Shown here one piece after another: positions 15,353 through 17,341 of a stretch of DNA of 17,341 nt. The DNA comes from Firmicutes bacterium UBA6648 (GTDB taxonomy: Bacteria; Bacillota; Clostridia; Peptostreptococcales; Anaerovoracaceae). A program made the position numbers and the translations under genes. The notes under the pieces are model-generated. The model was not told the DNA's origin, did no database searches, and saw only the letters and a program-made list of their open reading frames with translations. Position 1 is the stretch's first letter. Every line of letters begins with the position of its first letter. The DNA lies in NCBI GenBank assembly GCA_002455605.1, contig DKLE01000275.1, positions 1 to 17,341 on the forward strand, written 5' to 3'.

Positions 15353-16461
15353 GACAAAGCCTCTTTTCCAACATTTTTGTTCATCTCTTTTTCAATTATT
15401 TCTAAATTGCTCTTTAATCTTTCATTTGTTCCTTCTATTTCCAATGCTTTTTTTGCGTAGCTTAAGGCTTCCTGATATAATCCTAGTCGATAGGCGCTGA
15501 TGGCTCCATAATCATAAAAAGCAAAGCCCCAGCACTCCGGATCCACCAGGTAGCTTCCGGTTTTACGGTGTATGGCTAAGCCGTTTTTAACCATGGCATA
15601 AACCAGCGGCCAATTTCCTTCCTTATATCCTGTTTTTATTAGACCGAGATAAGGCTCTCTTACATTAGGGCATTCAGCTATAGCACGAAACAACCAGGTT
15701 TTTGCTTCCTTCTGCTCTCCTTTGGCTTCATAGCAGTATGCAATAAAGCGCATGGACGCACTGCGTTCTTCATCCCATTTTGCAGAAGAAAGCTCCAAAT
15801 GTTTTTTCAGGGTTTGAATAGATAAATCATATTTTCCGTGATACATATATTCACGTCCCAGCCAGAACATAATCCTGTCATCCCACGGATTTTCCTGTAC
15901 GGACAGCTCCAGCAACGGCAAATACTGTCCTCTCGGTTTTGATAAGTCCGGATAATGATTAAGAACAAGCCCGTTTATCCAACCCATTCGATCTTCTCCC
16001 GGTCCATGGTATTCCAAAATCTCATGAACTGGCCGAACCCATCGAAATCCATGTCTTTTGTGTATCTTTTCCATGGGGAATTGTTTACTGGGTGAACCAT
16101 CAGCATTATAGCTCCATGTAAACAAGTAGCTTACCCGGGTATATTCCGGCCTCCAGGAGCCCTCTAATTTTTCTCTCCAACCCGGTTCAAATACTTCGTC
16201 CAAATCATTGGATACACAAATATCTGCGTCTTCCGGTACATGGGCTAATGCAATATTCCGTGCTGTATCAAATCTCCAAGGTGAAATATTTTCCTCATAT
16301 ACAACAGCTCCCCGGCTGCGCAATTTTTCTACCGTGCCATCCGTAGAACCGGTATCCGTTACAATAACCTGGTCTGCCTCGGAGACTGCGTCCATCCATC
16401 GATCTACGAATTTCTCTTCGTTTTTACTAATTGCATATACACAGATTTTATATTTATTCAA
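15349..16461 (-). CDS. GT2 glycosyltransferase with TPR-like C-terminus (first of pair)
   Basis: A 370-aa paralogue of the following gene, with the same layout: SKNEEKFVDRWMDA, DTGSTDGT (36-43), DLD (86-88), HGFRWVRPVHEIL and then TPR-like helices (FWLGREYMYHGKYDLSIQTL, YAKKALEIEGTNERLKSN). Positions of the key residues are the same to the residue over the first 90 amino acids, while the region around 108-125 is shorter here and the C-terminus ends differently, so the duplicates have diverged and may use different donors or acceptors. It is first in the two-gene unit; a GGAG site lies 13 nt before the start, longer than usual. Such proteins are frequent in Clostridia beside surface or flagellar glycoprotein genes. 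Confidence 0.88.
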   Translation of the reverse strand: MNKYKICVYAISKNEEKFVDRWMDAVSEADQVIVTDTGSTDGTVEKLRSRGAVVYEENISPWRFDTARNIALAHVPEDADICVSNDLDEVFEPGWREKLEGSWRPEYTRVSYLFTWSYNADGSPSKQFPMEKIHKRHGFRWVRPVHEILEYHGPGEDRMGWINGLVLNHYPDLSKPRGQYLPLLELSVQENPWDDRIMFWLGREYMYHGKYDLSIQTLKKHLELSSAKWDEERSASMRFIAYCYEAKGEQKEAKTWLFRAIAECPNVREPYLGLIKTGYKEGNWPLVYAMVKNGLAIHRKTGSYLVDPECWGFAFYDYGAISAYRLGLYQEALSYAKKALEIEGTNERLKSNLEIIEKEMNKNVGKEALS

Positions 16462-16564
16462 TAGATTACACTCCTCTGTAAAAAATATTGTTAACCATTT
16501 TATTTTTCATGACTTAGCAGGTACGTTTACTATGGTCAGGAGAAATTAATTCTATTTAATGCAT

Positions 16565-16762
16565 CTAGCCGTCTTCTCCTTTTTTATTTCTAGAATCTAT
16601 TAGATCTTGCTGCGCTGCAACAGCCAACACAAGGCCTCCTATTGCTACAATTAAATTTCCGTAAGCATTCAGCTCGTCTGAGTCTTTGCCCTCTGAGATT
16701 AAAAGAGACAAAAGTGTCGCTATAATAATGAGCTGAAAGGGACTTATCTTGGCTAAATCCAT
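16565..16762 (-). CDS. Small hydrophobic protein of unknown function
   Basis: A 65-aa protein: an amphipathic start (MDLAKISPFQL), a first hydrophobic segment (IIIATLLSLLIS), a conserved-looking polar link EGKDSDELNAYGN, a second hydrophobic segment (LIVAIGGLVLAVAAQQ) and a charged tail. The frame opens 17 codons upstream at 16813, but ATG 16762 is chosen because AGGTGG precedes it and the hydrophobic pattern begins there. I have the impression of similar short proteins in sporulating Clostridia but cannot name a family. It is upstream of, and in the same direction as, the glycosyltransferases, about 100 bp away. Confidence 0.6.
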   Translation of the reverse strand: MDLAKISPFQLIIIATLLSLLISEGKDSDELNAYGNLIVAIGGLVLAVAAQQDLIDSRNKKGEDG

Positions 16763-16990
16763 AGTACCACCACCTATAATAATATATGCATGAAATGCAA
16801 TTATGGCACCCAACCTTAATGCTAGGGGAAGGTTCTATCATTTACAGATTCTGCAAAATAATAGTAATATTTTAAACATTCCGGCAAGTTTGTGTATATT
16901 ATCCATTGTTCTTAAACATAATAGAATATATTTACGCTATTTGTCCTGAAAAAATTACAAGAAAAAACGTTAAAATTTTAAAAAATCCTA

Positions 16991-17022
16991 TTGACTTTAT
17001 ATCATAGGGAAACGTTTATACT
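16991..17022 (+). promoter_or_regulatory. Promoter with 20-nt spacer, MerR-controlled type
   Basis: TTGACT (16991-16996) and TATACT (17017-17022) are separated by 20 nt instead of 17. Over-long spacers with a near-consensus -35 and an ACGTTTATACT-like end are typical of promoters activated by MerR-family regulators, which untwist the spacer. The palindrome AAACGTTT (17010-17017) lies at the -10 side, but a wide dyad centred on the spacer is not obvious. A shifted -10 (TTTATA, spacer 18) is the alternative. Confidence 0.5.
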
Positions 17023-17028
17023 ATAGTT

Positions 17029-17115
17029 GATGATACAAATAACCAAAAAACTTCGTTCAAGTTAAAAGCATACTATGTAGTCGACCTACGCATAGTATGC
17101 TTTTAACTTTATTTT
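17029..17115 (+). ncRNA. Possible short RNA ending in a perfect hairpin
   Basis: From the long-spacer promoter, transcription would start near 17029 and meet a terminator ending near 17115, giving about 87 nt with no ribosome binding site or ORF. Either this is a small RNA or the leader of an attenuated MerR transcript. Prediction only from the arrangement of promoter and terminator. Confidence 0.3.
17061..17115 (+). terminator. Perfect 17-bp inverted repeat, terminator-like
   Basis: Arms at 17061-17077 and 17091-17107 (core GCATACTATG / CATAGTATGC, outer GTTAAAA / TTTTAAC) are perfectly complementary around a 13-nt loop that can pair further (TAG/CTA). The TTTTAACTTTATTTT stretch after the GC-containing core makes it a good intrinsic terminator on the plus strand. 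No gene on the plus strand precedes it. Confidence 0.75.
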
Positions 17116-17126
17116 AAGTAAAATAA

Positions 17127-17155
17127 TTAACAGGAAAACTCACCTATGCTATAAT
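17127..17155 (+). promoter_or_regulatory. Consensus SigA promoter of the MerR gene
   Basis: TTAACA (17127-17132), a 17-nt spacer, and a perfect TATAAT (17150-17155), placed 34 bp before the start codon. It lies after the hairpin, so the regulator is expressed independently of the upstream promoter. Confidence 0.75.
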
Positions 17156-17189
17156 GTTAAGAAAAAATACACTCTCCGAGGTTTTTGAT

Positions 17190-17341
17190 ATGAAAGATGA
17201 AAAAGAATATTACTCTATTGGACAGGCTAGTAAACTCTGCAATGTACCGGCAAATACTTTAAGGTTTTACGATAAAATCGGACTGATACATCCGGATAAG
17301 CTTGGGGAGAACAACTATCGTTTTTACAGCAAAGAAACCCT
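17190..17341 (+). CDS. MerR-family transcriptional regulator (partial)
   Basis: The first 50 codons are in the window. They encode the winged-helix DNA-binding part of a MerR protein: YYSIGQASKLCNV (first helix-turn-helix), ANTLRFYDKIGLI (recognition helix and start of the wing) and NNYRFYSKETL. MerR proteins bind between -35 and -10 of long-spacer promoters and activate upon ligand binding. The effector domain is beyond the window, so drug, metal or redox sensing cannot be told apart. CGAGG lies 7 nt before ATG 17190. The neighbouring 20-nt-spacer promoter is a natural target. Confidence 0.9.
   Translation, partial: MKDEKEYYSIGQASKLCNVPANTLRFYDKIGLIHPDKLGENNYRFYSKET

Larger units (their letters stand above)
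16763..17189. other. Regulatory intergenic region between small protein and MerR gene
   Basis: This 427-bp gap holds no supported protein gene. Its left half (16763-16985) is AT-rich with no clear element beyond the upstream sequence of the 65-aa gene. The right half holds a long-spacer promoter, a perfect hairpin and the consensus promoter of the MerR gene, listed separately. Confidence 0.7.

Noticed and set aside
1..17341. CRISPR array, tRNA or rRNA genes
   Set aside because: No regularly spaced repeats, no cloverleaf or rRNA-like stretches were seen.

Overview
This window looks like chromosomal DNA of an AT-rich, endospore-forming member of the Clostridia. The evidence is strong AGGAGG-type ribosome binding sites, a DUF4489 protein, a collagen-like exosporium-type protein, a CotQ-like berberine-bridge oxidase and two promoters that fit the late mother-cell SigK consensus. 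The species cannot be named from the sequence alone.

Left end (1-1400): on the minus strand a small Cys-pair protein is followed by a large serine recombinase cut off by the window edge. This is probably one end of an integrated mobile element. Next (1405-6623) comes a putative spore-surface region: a DUF4489 protein (minus), a divergent collagen-like glycoprotein (plus), and, convergent with it, an arylsulfotransferase-like enzyme preceded by a bicovalent-flavin BBE oxidase (both minus). Promoters matching SigK lie in front of the collagen-like gene and the BBE gene, with the same 17-nt spacer.

The centre (6804-13026, minus strand) is one long transcription direction: a His-rich CsoR-family metal sensor, then a complete nickel/peptide-type ABC importer (lipoprotein, two permeases, two ATPases), then an FAD oxidoreductase that stops after its N-terminal part. 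A SigA-like promoter with an adjacent C/G-tract palindrome lies between the sensor gene and the importer. This suggests metal-linked control of uptake, although the ligand is not decided by the sequence.

The right part (13228-17341) holds an unrecognised 177-aa protein with its own terminator, two small membrane proteins, a tandem pair of paralogous GT2-TPR glycosyltransferases with a 4-bp overlap, and the start of a MerR-family regulator. In front of the MerR gene, a promoter with the 20-nt spacer typical of MerR control drives no visible gene. It leads straight into a perfect 17-bp hairpin terminator, so it may make a short RNA of about 87 nt. The MerR gene has its own separate consensus promoter.

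The most rewarding points for follow-up are the putative SigK-controlled sulfotransferase/oxidase/collagen cluster, the sensor-importer pairing, and the promoter-hairpin unit next to the MerR gene.
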